From Clostridiales bacterium (GTDB lineage: Bacteria; Bacillota_E; Sulfobacillia; Sulfobacillales; JAIMBI01), in NCBI GenBank assembly GCA_027318915.1, contig DAHVOH010000068.1:1-15920 (forward strand): DNA of 15,920 nt. The letters are read 5' to 3'. Within the stretch, counting starts at the first letter, position 1. The number at the start of each line of letters is the position of its first letter. The notes below the pieces were generated by a model. It saw only the letters and a list, made by a program, of their open reading frames with translations. It searched no databases and was not told the DNA's origin. The position numbers and the translations under genes were made by a program. Shown piece by piece: positions 1-7,677 of the stretch.

Positions 1-936
1 TTGCACGGCACCCCCCTGGGCGAATGGGACGGCACCGCCCAACACATCAGTACGCCGAACCTGTATCGGTACCGGTCGCATTTCGGGCCCTTCACTTACG
101 TATTCCGACAGATTGCTCAACTGCCAGTGGCCTGTCTCCTCGATCCCGCCTGCGTGTCCACCAACAACTCCACGTACCTGGCGACCTTCGATGTGGATCC
201 CCAACTGGACGTGCTCTGCTTGGCCCGCCCGCTCCAGTTTTTTGCGCTCAAGGTCTGCCGTACCGGTACCCTGCTGCGTGGGCGTTCGGATTGGTATGCG
301 AACGAGTTGCTGCACTTGCCCATCCCGGATCGTCCGCTTCCGGAGGATTTGCGGCGCGCCGTGTTAGACCGTTTAACCGCTGCCGCCGATCGCTTCCAAC
401 CCTTTGAACGCATCTTGAAGGATCCCGTCCATCCCCTGTTGAGGGATCACCTTCGCCAGTTGCGATACACGGTGGACCTGACCAGTGCTTCCGACGACGA
501 CGCGGGACCCGTAGGGGACCTGCGTCTCACCGAGACGGGGATTGGCGGCGATCTGCTCTACAGGGTTGGTGTGGACGACCCGCAGCTCCGGCGGTGGCTG
601 TGGCATGCACTCCAGGTGCTCCACGACGCCGACTCCCCGGTTACTAAAGACATGATTCTCAGCATCCCGATACCGACCGACCTCCCCGCGGCGCTCGCCG
701 TGCTTGATGATATCCTCAAGCACGACAACGATGCCGAACTGGATCAACTGCTGAACGACGTCGACCAGTGGGTGGCGGAGAGCTACGGCCTTTCCGCAGA
801 GCAGTTGGAACACATTCAGACGGCATTCCGTACGGATCCCTTTCTCCAGCGGATGGCGCCCAACCTTCTGCATCGGGGGTTTAAGGATCAAGCCTACCGC
901 GCCAATTATGGGCGCAGTGGCACTCGCTACCAGTAA
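1..936 (+). CDS. C-terminal part of a DNA methyltransferase / type IIG-like restriction enzyme (partial, 5' end outside window)
   Basis: The frame is open from the window edge to a TAA at 934-936, so about 311 C-terminal residues are visible and the catalytic N-terminal part is missing. What remains resembles the DNA-recognition end of N6-adenine methyltransferases with a TaqI-like specificity domain (type IIG and PglX-like enzymes). A stretch around residues 50-110 has the 'STNNSTYL...LLRGRSDWYANELLHLPIP' pattern, typical of the segment in which these proteins report their sequence-specific contacts. A second 'ILSIPIP' element lies near residue 220. The end has the 'LDQLLNDVDQWVAESYGLSAEQ' type of helix that usually closes this family. 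The first codon shown is TTG, but this is only where the window begins. The RecD2-like helicase follows at once on the same strand, which suggests one operon. Family assignment is fairly sure; the subtype (solitary, BREX-like or type IIG) cannot be decided from this fragment. Confidence 0.72.
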   Translation: MHGTPLGEWDGTAQHISTPNLYRYRSHFGPFTYVFRQIAQLPVACLLDPACVSTNNSTYLATFDVDPQLDVLCLARPLQFFALKVCRTGTLLRGRSDWYANELLHLPIPDRPLPEDLRRAVLDRLTAAADRFQPFERILKDPVHPLLRDHLRQLRYTVDLTSASDDDAGPVGDLRLTETGIGGDLLYRVGVDDPQLRRWLWHALQVLHDADSPVTKDMILSIPIPTDLPAALAVLDDILKHDNDAELDQLLNDVDQWVAESYGLSAEQLEHIQTAFRTDPFLQRMAPNLLHRGFKDQAYRANYGRSGTRYQ

Positions 937-1066
937 CTCTGTCGCGACGGGCCGCATGGTCCAAAGAGGCGCCGACGCGCATCGGATGGCGCTGGCCCGT
1001 TGCCGTAGCCGCGGATTGGACTCATGGGTTCGTGGGCTGTGGGGACGCGTGGCCAGGCGGGGGGCC

Positions 1067-3277
1067 GTGCGGCCGGGGCCTGACTCGTCGTCGAAAGGGG
1101 GAAGGGGCCTGACCACCGAATCGCTCGCCGGGCTCATCGAGCGGGTCACGTATCATCAACCCGACTCCGGATTTTGTGTGCTCCAGCTTAAGGTGCCCGG
1201 CCATCGGGACCTCGTCACGCTGGTCGGCCACGCCTCCACCGTCAGCCCCGGCGAATATGTCGACGGGACCGGCCAGTGGGCGGTAGATCGGCAGTACGGC
1301 CGCCAATTCCGGGCGGAGACCCTTCGCCTGTCCGCCCCCACGACGCCGGCGGGCATCGAAAAGTATCTCGGGTCCGGCCTGGTGAAGGGGATCGGCCCTG
1401 TGTATGCGCACCGCCTCGTCCACGCCTTCGGCCCCGCCGTCTTTGAGGTGATCGAGTCGGAGCCCGACCGCCTCCAATCGGTCGCGGGCATCGGCCCGGG
1501 ACGCGCCGCCCGCATTCTCCAAGGCTGGCGCGATCAACGCACGATTCGCGACATCATGTTGTTCCTGCACGGCCATGGTGTCTCCACGGCGCAGGCCGTC
1601 CGCATCTTTAAAGTGTACGGCGACGCAGCCATTCAGCGGGTGCAGGAGAACCCCTACCGCCTCGCCCGCGATATCCGGGGGATCGGCTTTAAGAGCGCGG
1701 ACAAGATTGCGGGCCACCTCGGCATCGCGCCCACCGACCCCCTGCGGGTGCAGGCGGGCGTCACTTTCGCGCTGTTGGAGGCCACGGGGCAAGGCCACTG
1801 CGGTCTGCCCGTGGAGGATCTGATGCGGGACACGGCACGCTTGCTGGACGTCCCCGCCGACTTGGTCCAGGCCGCCATCGCCCGCGAGCAAACGAATGGC
1901 CGCGTGGTGCCCCAAACGATTGGGGATCGCGACTGCCTCTTTCTGACGGGCCTCGCCCGGGCGGAACAGGCGGTGGCCACTCGCTTGCACGCGTTGGCGA
2001 CCGGCGCGCCCCCCTGGGCGGCCTTTCCGCTGGAGGCCGCGATCGCTGACGCGGAAGCCCAACTGCAGTTGACACTGGCCCCGAGCCAACGGACGGCGGT
2101 CCACGACGCCCTCACGCACAAGGTGATGGTCATTACCGGGGGACCCGGCGTCGGCAAGACCACGTTGGTGCGGACCCTCCTCACCATCCTCGCCGCCCAC
2201 GGGGTCCGCCCGGTCCTGTGTGCCCCCACGGGCCGGGCCGCCAAGCGGTTGGCGGACACGTCCGGCCAACCCGCCCAGACCATCCATCGGCTCTTGGGCG
2301 CCCAGCCGGGACGCGGCTTCCAACACGACGAACACGACCCGCTGTCGGCGGACCTGGTGGTGGTGGACGAATGCTCGATGATCGACGTGACGCTCATGCA
2401 CCACCTGCTTCGGGCGATTCCGCCGCAGGCGAGCGTGATCCTGGTGGGGGATGCCGACCAACTGCCCTCCGTGGGGCCGGGTCAGGTCTTTCGGGACCTC
2501 CTCACAGCCGACACGTTGCCCATTGTGCGACTCACCGAAGTCTTTCGGCAGGCGGCGGGCAGTCGGATTGTGGTGAATGCCCACCGCATCAACCACGGCC
2601 AACTGCCCACCTGGGATCGCACCGGGGGCCCGCATCAGGACTTCTATTTCATCGAGGCGCCTGATCCCGCCGACGCCGCCGACAAGATTGTGCGGGTCGT
2701 CACGGAGCGGATTCCCAAGAGCTTTGGCTTCGACCCGCTACGCGACGTGCAGGTGCTCTGCCCGATGAATCGCGGGGACACCGGGGCCCGGCACTTGAAC
2801 GAGCGCTTGCAACAGGTGCTGAACCCGCCCGGTCCTAATGCCGTGGAGCGTTTCGGGTGGCACTTCGGCCCCGGCGATAAAGTGATGCAGACCGCGAACG
2901 ATTATGACAAGGACGTGTTTAACGGCGACATCGGCCGGATTGTGACTGTCCGCCCGTCCGATCAAGAGTTAACCATCCGGTTCGACGACCGGGACGTGCT
3001 CTACGACTTCGCGGACTTGGATGCGCTGGTGCCCGCGTACGCCATCACGATCCACAAAGCCCAAGGCTCCGAGTATCCCGCCGTGGTCATTCCGGTGACC
3101 ACGCAGCACTACGTCATGCTGCAGCGCCCGCTCCTGTACACGGCGGTCACGCGCGGCCAGCGCCTGGTCGTCCTCGTCGGTCAGACGAAGGCTCTAGCCA
3201 TGGCGGTGCGCACGCAGGCCGCGGGGCGTCGCTGGACCAAACTCGCCGAGTGGCTGGCCGACGCTACCCACCTGTAA
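1067..3277 (+). CDS. RecD2-like ATP-dependent DNA helicase (SF1B)
   Basis: This is a 5'-3' DNA helicase of the RecD2/TraA group. From the N-terminus there is the OB-like domain beginning 'ESLAGLIERVTYHQPDSGFCVLQLKV', then helix-hairpin-helix repeats ('GSGLVKGIGPVYAHRLV', 'SVAGIGPGRAARIL', 'DIRGIGFKSADKIA'). The motor follows: Walker A GGPGVGKT at about residues 358-365, DECSMID near 434-440, GDADQLPSVGPGQ near 460, 'AITIHKAQGSE' near 657 and the 'YTAVTRG' motif VI near 691. All key motor residues look intact and the length (about 736 aa) suits the family. The start is uncertain. The frame is open from an ATG at 908 that would overlap the previous gene, but family similarity begins only near 1109. 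GTG 1067 has an AGGCGGGG upstream; CTG 1109 has AAAGGGGG seven bases upstream and lies right at the start of homology. It probably acts with the preceding methyltransferase gene in DNA processing or defence; that link rests on position only. Confidence 0.93.
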   Translation: MRPGPDSSSKGGRGLTTESLAGLIERVTYHQPDSGFCVLQLKVPGHRDLVTLVGHASTVSPGEYVDGTGQWAVDRQYGRQFRAETLRLSAPTTPAGIEKYLGSGLVKGIGPVYAHRLVHAFGPAVFEVIESEPDRLQSVAGIGPGRAARILQGWRDQRTIRDIMLFLHGHGVSTAQAVRIFKVYGDAAIQRVQENPYRLARDIRGIGFKSADKIAGHLGIAPTDPLRVQAGVTFALLEATGQGHCGLPVEDLMRDTARLLDVPADLVQAAIAREQTNGRVVPQTIGDRDCLFLTGLARAEQAVATRLHALATGAPPWAAFPLEAAIADAEAQLQLTLAPSQRTAVHDALTHKVMVITGGPGVGKTTLVRTLLTILAAHGVRPVLCAPTGRAAKRLADTSGQPAQTIHRLLGAQPGRGFQHDEHDPLSADLVVVDECSMIDVTLMHHLLRAIPPQASVILVGDADQLPSVGPGQVFRDLLTADTLPIVRLTEVFRQAAGSRIVVNAHRINHGQLPTWDRTGGPHQDFYFIEAPDPADAADKIVRVVTERIPKSFGFDPLRDVQVLCPMNRGDTGARHLNERLQQVLNPPGPNAVERFGWHFGPGDKVMQTANDYDKDVFNGDIGRIVTVRPSDQELTIRFDDRDVLYDFADLDALVPAYAITIHKAQGSEYPAVVIPVTTQHYVMLQRPLLYTAVTRGQRLVVLVGQTKALAMAVRTQAAGRRWTKLAEWLADATHL

Positions 3278-3698
3278 TCGAGATCCGCCGCCCACCAGCC
3301 ACTTCCGCCGGGAGTGGTTCCGGACAGCGCCTCGGTTCCGACTTCTGCGATACTGGTCCTACCGGCCCGGGGGGCGCAACAGGACGGGCACGTGTGCCGT
3401 CGCCACCCCGTTGTCCAACCCCATGCCACGGCGGAGGGGTGCGCAGGCCGCACCCGATGGGTGCTGGCCCACATCCGTTGGATCGGGGAGGGCGCAGCGG
3501 GGCCGGAGGCACTTTCCTTGCTTGCCCTCCCTCATGCGCCGTGGCGTCGGCTGGTGGCCGAGCCCCTCGCCGACAGTCGTGACGACCAGGTCGGCTTTCG
3601 GCGGATGCAGGGCATTCGACGATTGGTGTGGGAGGAGCACGGGCTGGTCGATTCGTTGATCCCGTACCCATCCAGCATCAGGAAGGGGCGCACCACAG
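3278..3698. other. gene-poor stretch; coding-like but unrecognised frame in its second half
   Basis: No known gene is recognised here. On the plus strand one frame stays open from an ATG at 3314 through to 4876. Between about 3480 and 3695 its codon use looks like real coding sequence, with G or C mostly at third positions and a sensible composition ('LVAEPLADSRDDQVGF', 'LVWEEHGLVDSLIPY'). This frame then runs through the convincing 62-residue gene at 3699 in the wrong frame before becoming the true frame of the next gene at 3884. The upstream part could be an N-terminal remnant of another gene or a chance open frame. No clear terminator follows the helicase stop: the only hairpin noticed, 'CCACT' with 'AGTGG' around 3299-3317, is short and has no T-run. 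Confidence 0.4.
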
Positions 3699-3887
3699 AT
3701 GTCGAACATCACCATTCAGTTGCGCAAAGAGCGCGAGACCAAGAACACCATCCGCTTCGAAGAGCTGGAGAACGACGAGGGCAATCCGCCGCTCATCGGC
3801 ACCCTCTACGTCCAGAAGTGGGCCCTGAAGCGCTTGGGCAACCCGGAGGTCCTGACGCTGCACCTGGAGGCCCACGAGTCGGCGTGA
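3699..3887 (+). CDS. small conserved hypothetical protein (62 aa)
   Basis: The product is a 62-residue acidic/basic mixed protein starting 'MSNITIQLRKERETKNTIRF' and containing 'GTLYVQKWALKRLGNPEVL'. The pattern, two short strands, a 'ETKNT..(F/Y)EE' segment and a 'P.IGTLYV.K' core, resembles small uncharacterised proteins I have seen in several bacteria and archaea, but I know no function and assign none. Third codon positions are almost all G or C, much more strongly than in the other two frames, which supports real coding. An AGGAAGGGG ribosome site lies about 11 bases before the ATG. The stop TGA at 3885-3887 overlaps the GTG of the next gene (GTGA), so the two are probably translated as a coupled pair. 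There is no signal peptide or membrane segment. Confidence 0.75.
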   Translation: MSNITIQLRKERETKNTIRFEELENDEGNPPLIGTLYVQKWALKRLGNPEVLTLHLEAHESA

Positions 3888-4876
3888 AGGTGCCACGGCG
3901 ACGGTGGTCACCGGACCAGGTCGTGACGGCCCTCCAAGCGCGGCTTGCGCAGGGGTTGCCGTGTCACTACCAAGCCGTCGTCCGGGAGGACGAGGCGCTA
4001 ACCGGTGCGGCCCGCCGGTACTTTCGGACGTGGAACGCGGCGTTGGAGGCCGCCGGTCTGGACGCTCAGGCCATTCGCTATCCGCCCATCACCAAGCGGC
4101 CACGGGGCTTTTGGTCCCCTGAGCGGGTCCTCGCGCTGTTGCGGGAGCATGCCGCTGCGGGCGATGCCCTCGCGGCGCATACGATGGATGCCCGGGAACC
4201 GGGATTGGTGGCAACGGCCCAGCATCTGTTCGGGTCCTGGGAAGCGGCCGTGACGGCGGCGGGTTACGACTACGCCGCCGTGCGGCTCACCCAGTCGTGG
4301 ACGCCCGACGCGGTGGTGGCCCGCCTGCAGGCGGCTCATCGCCAGGGGGCCGACCTCAGCGACCAAACGGTGCAGGCCCTGGTTCCCGATCTCTACGGGG
4401 CGGCCCAGACGCATTTTGGGGGCTGGCGGCCGGCCCTGGGGGCGGCGGGCCTCGATCCCGACCACGTGCGGCGCACGATGCGATGGGATGCGGAGCGGTT
4501 GCGCTCCCTGGCCGAAAAGCTGGCGGACGCGGAGGTGCCGCCGGCCCCCGTGTTCAGCGCCCTGGGGTTGCCGCCGACGGTGCGCGACCACTACGGCTCG
4601 ATGGCGGCCCTCTGGCAGGCCGCAGGGCTCCGCTCTCCCCCGCCCCCGCCCCTGCAGCCGCGCATCCGCGCGCATCGGCAGGCCCGGGGCTGGTCGTTGA
4701 AAGAGGTGGGCCGACGCCTCGGGGTTAGTCATCGTCTCATCAGCATGTGGGAGTTGGGCCAGGCCACGCCCCGCTTAGGGCAGGCCCTGGCGTTGGCCCG
4801 GGTCTTGGGGACGTCGGTCGAGGCCCTCTGGCTTCTAGCGGAAGCGACGGCCACGGCGCCGGACGAGGGAACATAA
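3884..4876 (+). CDS. HNH-associated-repeat protein with C-terminal XRE-family helix-turn-helix
   Basis: The 330-residue protein has four degenerate repeats of about 50 residues at roughly 8-59, 77-127, 139-189 and 201-248. Each has the pattern W(S/T)P-(D/E)..V...L......G, then A...F(G/R).W..A(L/V).AAG. This matches the 'homing endonuclease associated repeat' (HNH_repeat) family, normally a DNA-binding add-on to HNH nucleases. No HNH nuclease motif is present. A proline run (252-256) leads into a Cro/C1-type helix-turn-helix at about 259-318 ('SLKEVGRRLGVSHRLISMWE' and 'LGTSVEALWLL'). A sequence-specific DNA-binding or regulatory role is inferred. The GTG start at 3884 is chosen because it overlaps the stop of the 62-residue gene by four bases, and the first repeat begins just after it; another GTG lies at 3890. 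The same frame is open upstream to 3314, but that part coincides with another gene. Confidence 0.78.
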   Translation: MKVPRRRWSPDQVVTALQARLAQGLPCHYQAVVREDEALTGAARRYFRTWNAALEAAGLDAQAIRYPPITKRPRGFWSPERVLALLREHAAAGDALAAHTMDAREPGLVATAQHLFGSWEAAVTAAGYDYAAVRLTQSWTPDAVVARLQAAHRQGADLSDQTVQALVPDLYGAAQTHFGGWRPALGAAGLDPDHVRRTMRWDAERLRSLAEKLADAEVPPAPVFSALGLPPTVRDHYGSMAALWQAAGLRSPPPPPLQPRIRAHRQARGWSLKEVGRRLGVSHRLISMWELGQATPRLGQALALARVLGTSVEALWLLAEATATAPDEGT

Positions 4877-5003
4877 CGGTAGGCAGCCTGAGATGGCGGT
4901 CGCGCTAGGCGCAATTGATCGTGATTCCGGGGTCGCGGGCGGCGCGCCGACCTTCCTTTGCCTTGGATGCAAACGTCACACCGGTAGCGTTTGGTCACTC
5001 CGC

Positions 5004-5162
5004 CGCCCGCCCTCATCCATCCGCGTAGCCACTACAGGGGGTGTTCACCCTGTGCGACCCGACCCATGAGCGCCCCTGGCAGCGCGCTGCGCTCATCGAC
5101 GACGCCGTGGACCACATCACGGTCGCCGAAGCGGCCGACCATGGCGTGCTGGCGGCGCTGGA
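5004..5162 (+). repeat. left copy of a long direct repeat flanking the restriction island
   Basis: These 159 bases match 14007-14165 in the same orientation with six mismatches by my reading (about 96% identity) and no gap; every base is offset by 9003. Weaker similarity continues upstream to the shared 'CGCCGACCTTCC' at 4946-4957 and 13948-13959. Similarity stops abruptly at 5162. The entire restriction-modification island lies between the two copies. Confidence 0.93.
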
Positions 5163-5207
5163 CGTTCCATCAATCCTCCCGAGGATTCCCCGTAAAACGA
5201 GAGTGTA
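5056..5207 (+). pseudogene. truncated copy of the 67-residue hypothetical gene found at 14053
   Basis: The first 35 or so codons match the gene at 14053-14256, beginning with C-D-P-T then H (R in the intact copy). The ATG is replaced by CTG, although the AGGGGG ribosome site upstream remains. Replacement differences against the intact copy are R to H, S to A, V to A and A to V. After 5162 homology ends, and an unrelated tail runs to a TAA at 5205-5207. The 3' half of the gene is therefore lost. A CTG-initiated 50-residue product cannot be excluded, but a dead copy is more likely. Confidence 0.75.
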
Positions 5208-5690
5208 ACTTTCTTGTGCTGATCTGTCCTAAGGGGTTTTACACCTACCGCATCGTCTCAGAAAATACTTGGGAGTCGTACATTGATGGTCCTCACCATC
5301 GAATCAACCATGGACCAGAGAAGACCGTTAATCTCTCTTGTGGTCGACTTCGACGGAATATGAACGATGTTCGTCGGACTGTAATTCACCTCATCGCCTT
5401 CGTTGTGGCCTCGTCCGAGATCACGTATCGTTCCTGACGCCTCTGCAACAAATGCCGTATTTACTCTTCGCTTCGCCCTTGCCCCGAAATTGTTACCTGC
5501 CCATTTTCAGCACCGATATGTGGGGACGAGACTCGGGCCTCCCGCCTGCCACAATCCTGTAGGCACGGTTTGAGACGGGAAGCGGTGGCGCTGGGGCGCG
5601 ATCGCCGGCTTTTGCGTTTGGCAACACGCGACTCCAATTTACGGATCGAGCCAGTTAGTGACACCGAACGCGAGACTCGGAGGGCGCATC
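5163..5690. other. AT-richer junction region with no recognised gene
   Basis: From the repeat breakpoint to the end of the Z1 helicase gene I see no convincing gene. Base composition drops towards AT up to about 5520, compared with the flanking GC-rich genes. This suggests a different origin or decayed sequence. A 16-base dyad, AATCCTCCCGAGGATT (7-base arms), lies at 5172-5187, ten bases inside the breakpoint. Open frames here are short and look non-coding. No clear terminator for the leftward Z1 gene was found downstream of its stop at 5691. Confidence 0.5.
5172..5187. repeat. 16-bp dyad next to the repeat breakpoint
   Basis: AATCCTC and GAGGATT are perfect inverted arms with a CC centre. 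The dyad begins ten bases after homology to the intact small gene ends. It could be a remnant of an element end or simply a small hairpin. Confidence 0.4.
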
Positions 5691-7676
5691 TCACTGCGTC
5701 GAAAACAAGAAATACGTGATGCCTTGCGGGAATTGCACATGCGGTATCCACCGGGGGCCCCCGTTCCATCCCTTGTCCGGCGCCGCGTTGAGCCGCAACA
5801 TCGTGAGGACGGGCCCCACCACGCTCGCCGCATTGGACAAGCTCGCCACGGATTCCGAGATCAGCGCACGCATGTCGCGCCGAACATCGCTGTTTCCGCG
5901 AACAATCAAGAAGCCGCGCCGGTCGAACAACTCCTGGTCATCCATGATGCGCAGGCACGTCCGGATCGCCTCATCGTTCCACGCGATGCCGGGCGTTTCA
6001 GCCGACGCCGTCAGGTTCACGATCTCCACCAAGTGTGCAATCGGCAATTCAGTTGGCTGAGCATTGTCCACAAAGGGTTGCAACAGAGCGTCCAGCTGGC
6101 GCAGATTCTCCGCCGACGGCAGAGGCTCGCGCGGAAAGTAGCTACGTCCCGGCATGTAGGCCGTCAACGACGGGAGGTAGATTACATTCGATCGGGTGGG
6201 GCGGAGAATGCCATGACTGGACCGGGACATGATTAAGGGTTGCAAGCTCCCGGGCGGGACCGTCTCCACGGTCTCCCGGAGAGCTTTTTCCGACTCGTGG
6301 ATATTGCAGAACACCTCAAACAGCGAGTCGGTCGTGTACAGCCGGATGACGCCCACATTTTGCTGACGATATCCATACATCCGCGCGTGTTGCAAGACGG
6401 TGTCGACCTGCGGCGCGTTGGACGTGCGGCCATAGAACGTTAAGATTAGGCCGTCGATAGTGACCCCGCGCCCCATTCGATTCCCGCCGATCAAAATGGT
6501 GAACGGTGCGCCAGTGTCTGCGCGCCCTGCCGTGCGTGCATCAATCACCTGAATCATGGTGCTGGCGATATTGTTGCGAATCTCCTCCACGACCTCCTCG
6601 ACATGCGGAAGCTCCGGGTCGGAGTCCGCAATGTTGTCGTAGCCTTCCTGAAGAAAGCGCTCCGCCAACGCATTTCGCTGCGGGTCATCGCCGAGAATCC
6701 CCTCGGAAAGCTCGTTGACGTAGCTTTGAATGAGGTCCGCCACGCGAGCATGCAAATCTTGCCGGTGGCTAATGTGAAACAGGCTCGCAAAGGTGGTCCC
6801 CTCCCCTCGACACAGTTGAACGGCGGCGCCCACGAAGAACGTCGACAACGCCTGGCGGAGACTGGCGGGCACGGCGAAGCCCCCAGGCCCTGGGGGCCGC
6901 GCTCCAACGAGTTCATCGAGTTCACGCTGCGGAATGAAGCGGATGGAGTTGAACGCCTGAGGATCACGGTCTTCAAAGAAGTGCTCGCCGCCGACGTATC
7001 CCGGTCCTGGCGTAAAGACGACGGCATATGAGGGCCAGAATTCGGTCCCCGGTTGCTGGAGGAACAAAGCTTGGGGGGTCGCCGTCACCTGGATGAAATC
7101 GTGTTGCGGGAAACAGTCCCGCAACTCTGTGATCCGTTGGTTGACCGCACTAACGTCAGCTTGATTGACTTCCGTATTCAAGCTGGCCTGGTCGGCTTCA
7201 TCGTCGAAAATGATGGGGCGGACGCCTGCGGTGTCGAGTTGTCGGACAAAATCGACCAACCGCTCCAGACGGCGGCCGTTCTTCGTCGCCACCAGAACGA
7301 CGCCGGCCGTCCGGAGCAGAGCCGGGATCCGCCGGTCCGGGGCCTGCAGTTGGTCATGGCCCATTGTCATAAGCCCCGGGAGCGCTTGGCGAATCCGCGT
7401 CAGCGTTTGCTCATACAGCCAGGTGTTGTCCGACGTCAACACAATGAACAGGCGCCGGCCGCTGTCTTGGCCGAGCGCTACGGCGGCGAGAACGTGATAG
7501 GTCTTCCCGCTCTGCACCTGCCCGTACAGCAGCCCATGCGTCGTGTCTTGCGTGGCACCGTCGATGTGCTCCAAGAGTTCCCTCGCTTTTGCCACGATGC
7601 GGTCGGCCTGCCCTGAACCGAGGCGACCCAAATCCGTACGGAGACGCCAGGTTTGTCGACCTTCTACGATGGACAT
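5691..7676 (-). CDS. Z1-domain superfamily 2 helicase/ATPase of a restriction-modification system
   Basis: The protein has 661 residues. The ATPase motifs are complete: Walker A GQVQSGKT at 52-59, DDEAD at 158-162 (Walker B), TATPQA at 198-203 (motif III), GGNRMGRGVTIDGL at 397-410 (motif V) and QVDTVLQHARMYGYR at 423-437 (motif VI with an arginine finger). This is the signature of the Z1 family. In published genome comparisons these helicases are tied to restriction systems with C5-cytosine methylases, Vsr and PLD-type nucleases. It probably translocates or remodels DNA for the nuclease partner. The ATG at 7676 is chosen because it follows the stop of the upstream gene by one base, has GAGGAG about ten bases before it, and sits just before family-like sequence. 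The longer frame to 7760 would overlap the neighbour's recognition domain. It is co-transcribed with the B3-like gene. Confidence 0.9.
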   Translation of the reverse strand: MSIVEGRQTWRLRTDLGRLGSGQADRIVAKARELLEHIDGATQDTTHGLLYGQVQSGKTYHVLAAVALGQDSGRRLFIVLTSDNTWLYEQTLTRIRQALPGLMTMGHDQLQAPDRRIPALLRTAGVVLVATKNGRRLERLVDFVRQLDTAGVRPIIFDDEADQASLNTEVNQADVSAVNQRITELRDCFPQHDFIQVTATPQALFLQQPGTEFWPSYAVVFTPGPGYVGGEHFFEDRDPQAFNSIRFIPQRELDELVGARPPGPGGFAVPASLRQALSTFFVGAAVQLCRGEGTTFASLFHISHRQDLHARVADLIQSYVNELSEGILGDDPQRNALAERFLQEGYDNIADSDPELPHVEEVVEEIRNNIASTMIQVIDARTAGRADTGAPFTILIGGNRMGRGVTIDGLILTFYGRTSNAPQVDTVLQHARMYGYRQQNVGVIRLYTTDSLFEVFCNIHESEKALRETVETVPPGSLQPLIMSRSSHGILRPTRSNVIYLPSLTAYMPGRSYFPREPLPSAENLRQLDALLQPFVDNAQPTELPIAHLVEIVNLTASAETPGIAWNDEAIRTCLRIMDDQELFDRRGFLIVRGNSDVRRDMRALISESVASLSNAASVVGPVLTMLRLNAAPDKGWNGGPRWIPHVQFPQGITYFLFSTQ

Positions 7677-7677
7677 G

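Noticed and set aside
1022..2635. Long open frame on the minus strand opposite the RecD2-like gene
   Set aside because: It mirrors the codon pattern of a well-supported helicase, has no recognisable motif and is expected from high GC content.
5658..6236. Open plus-strand frame opposite the end of the Z1 gene
   Set aside because: It is antisense to a gene with complete helicase motifs and shows no motif of its own.
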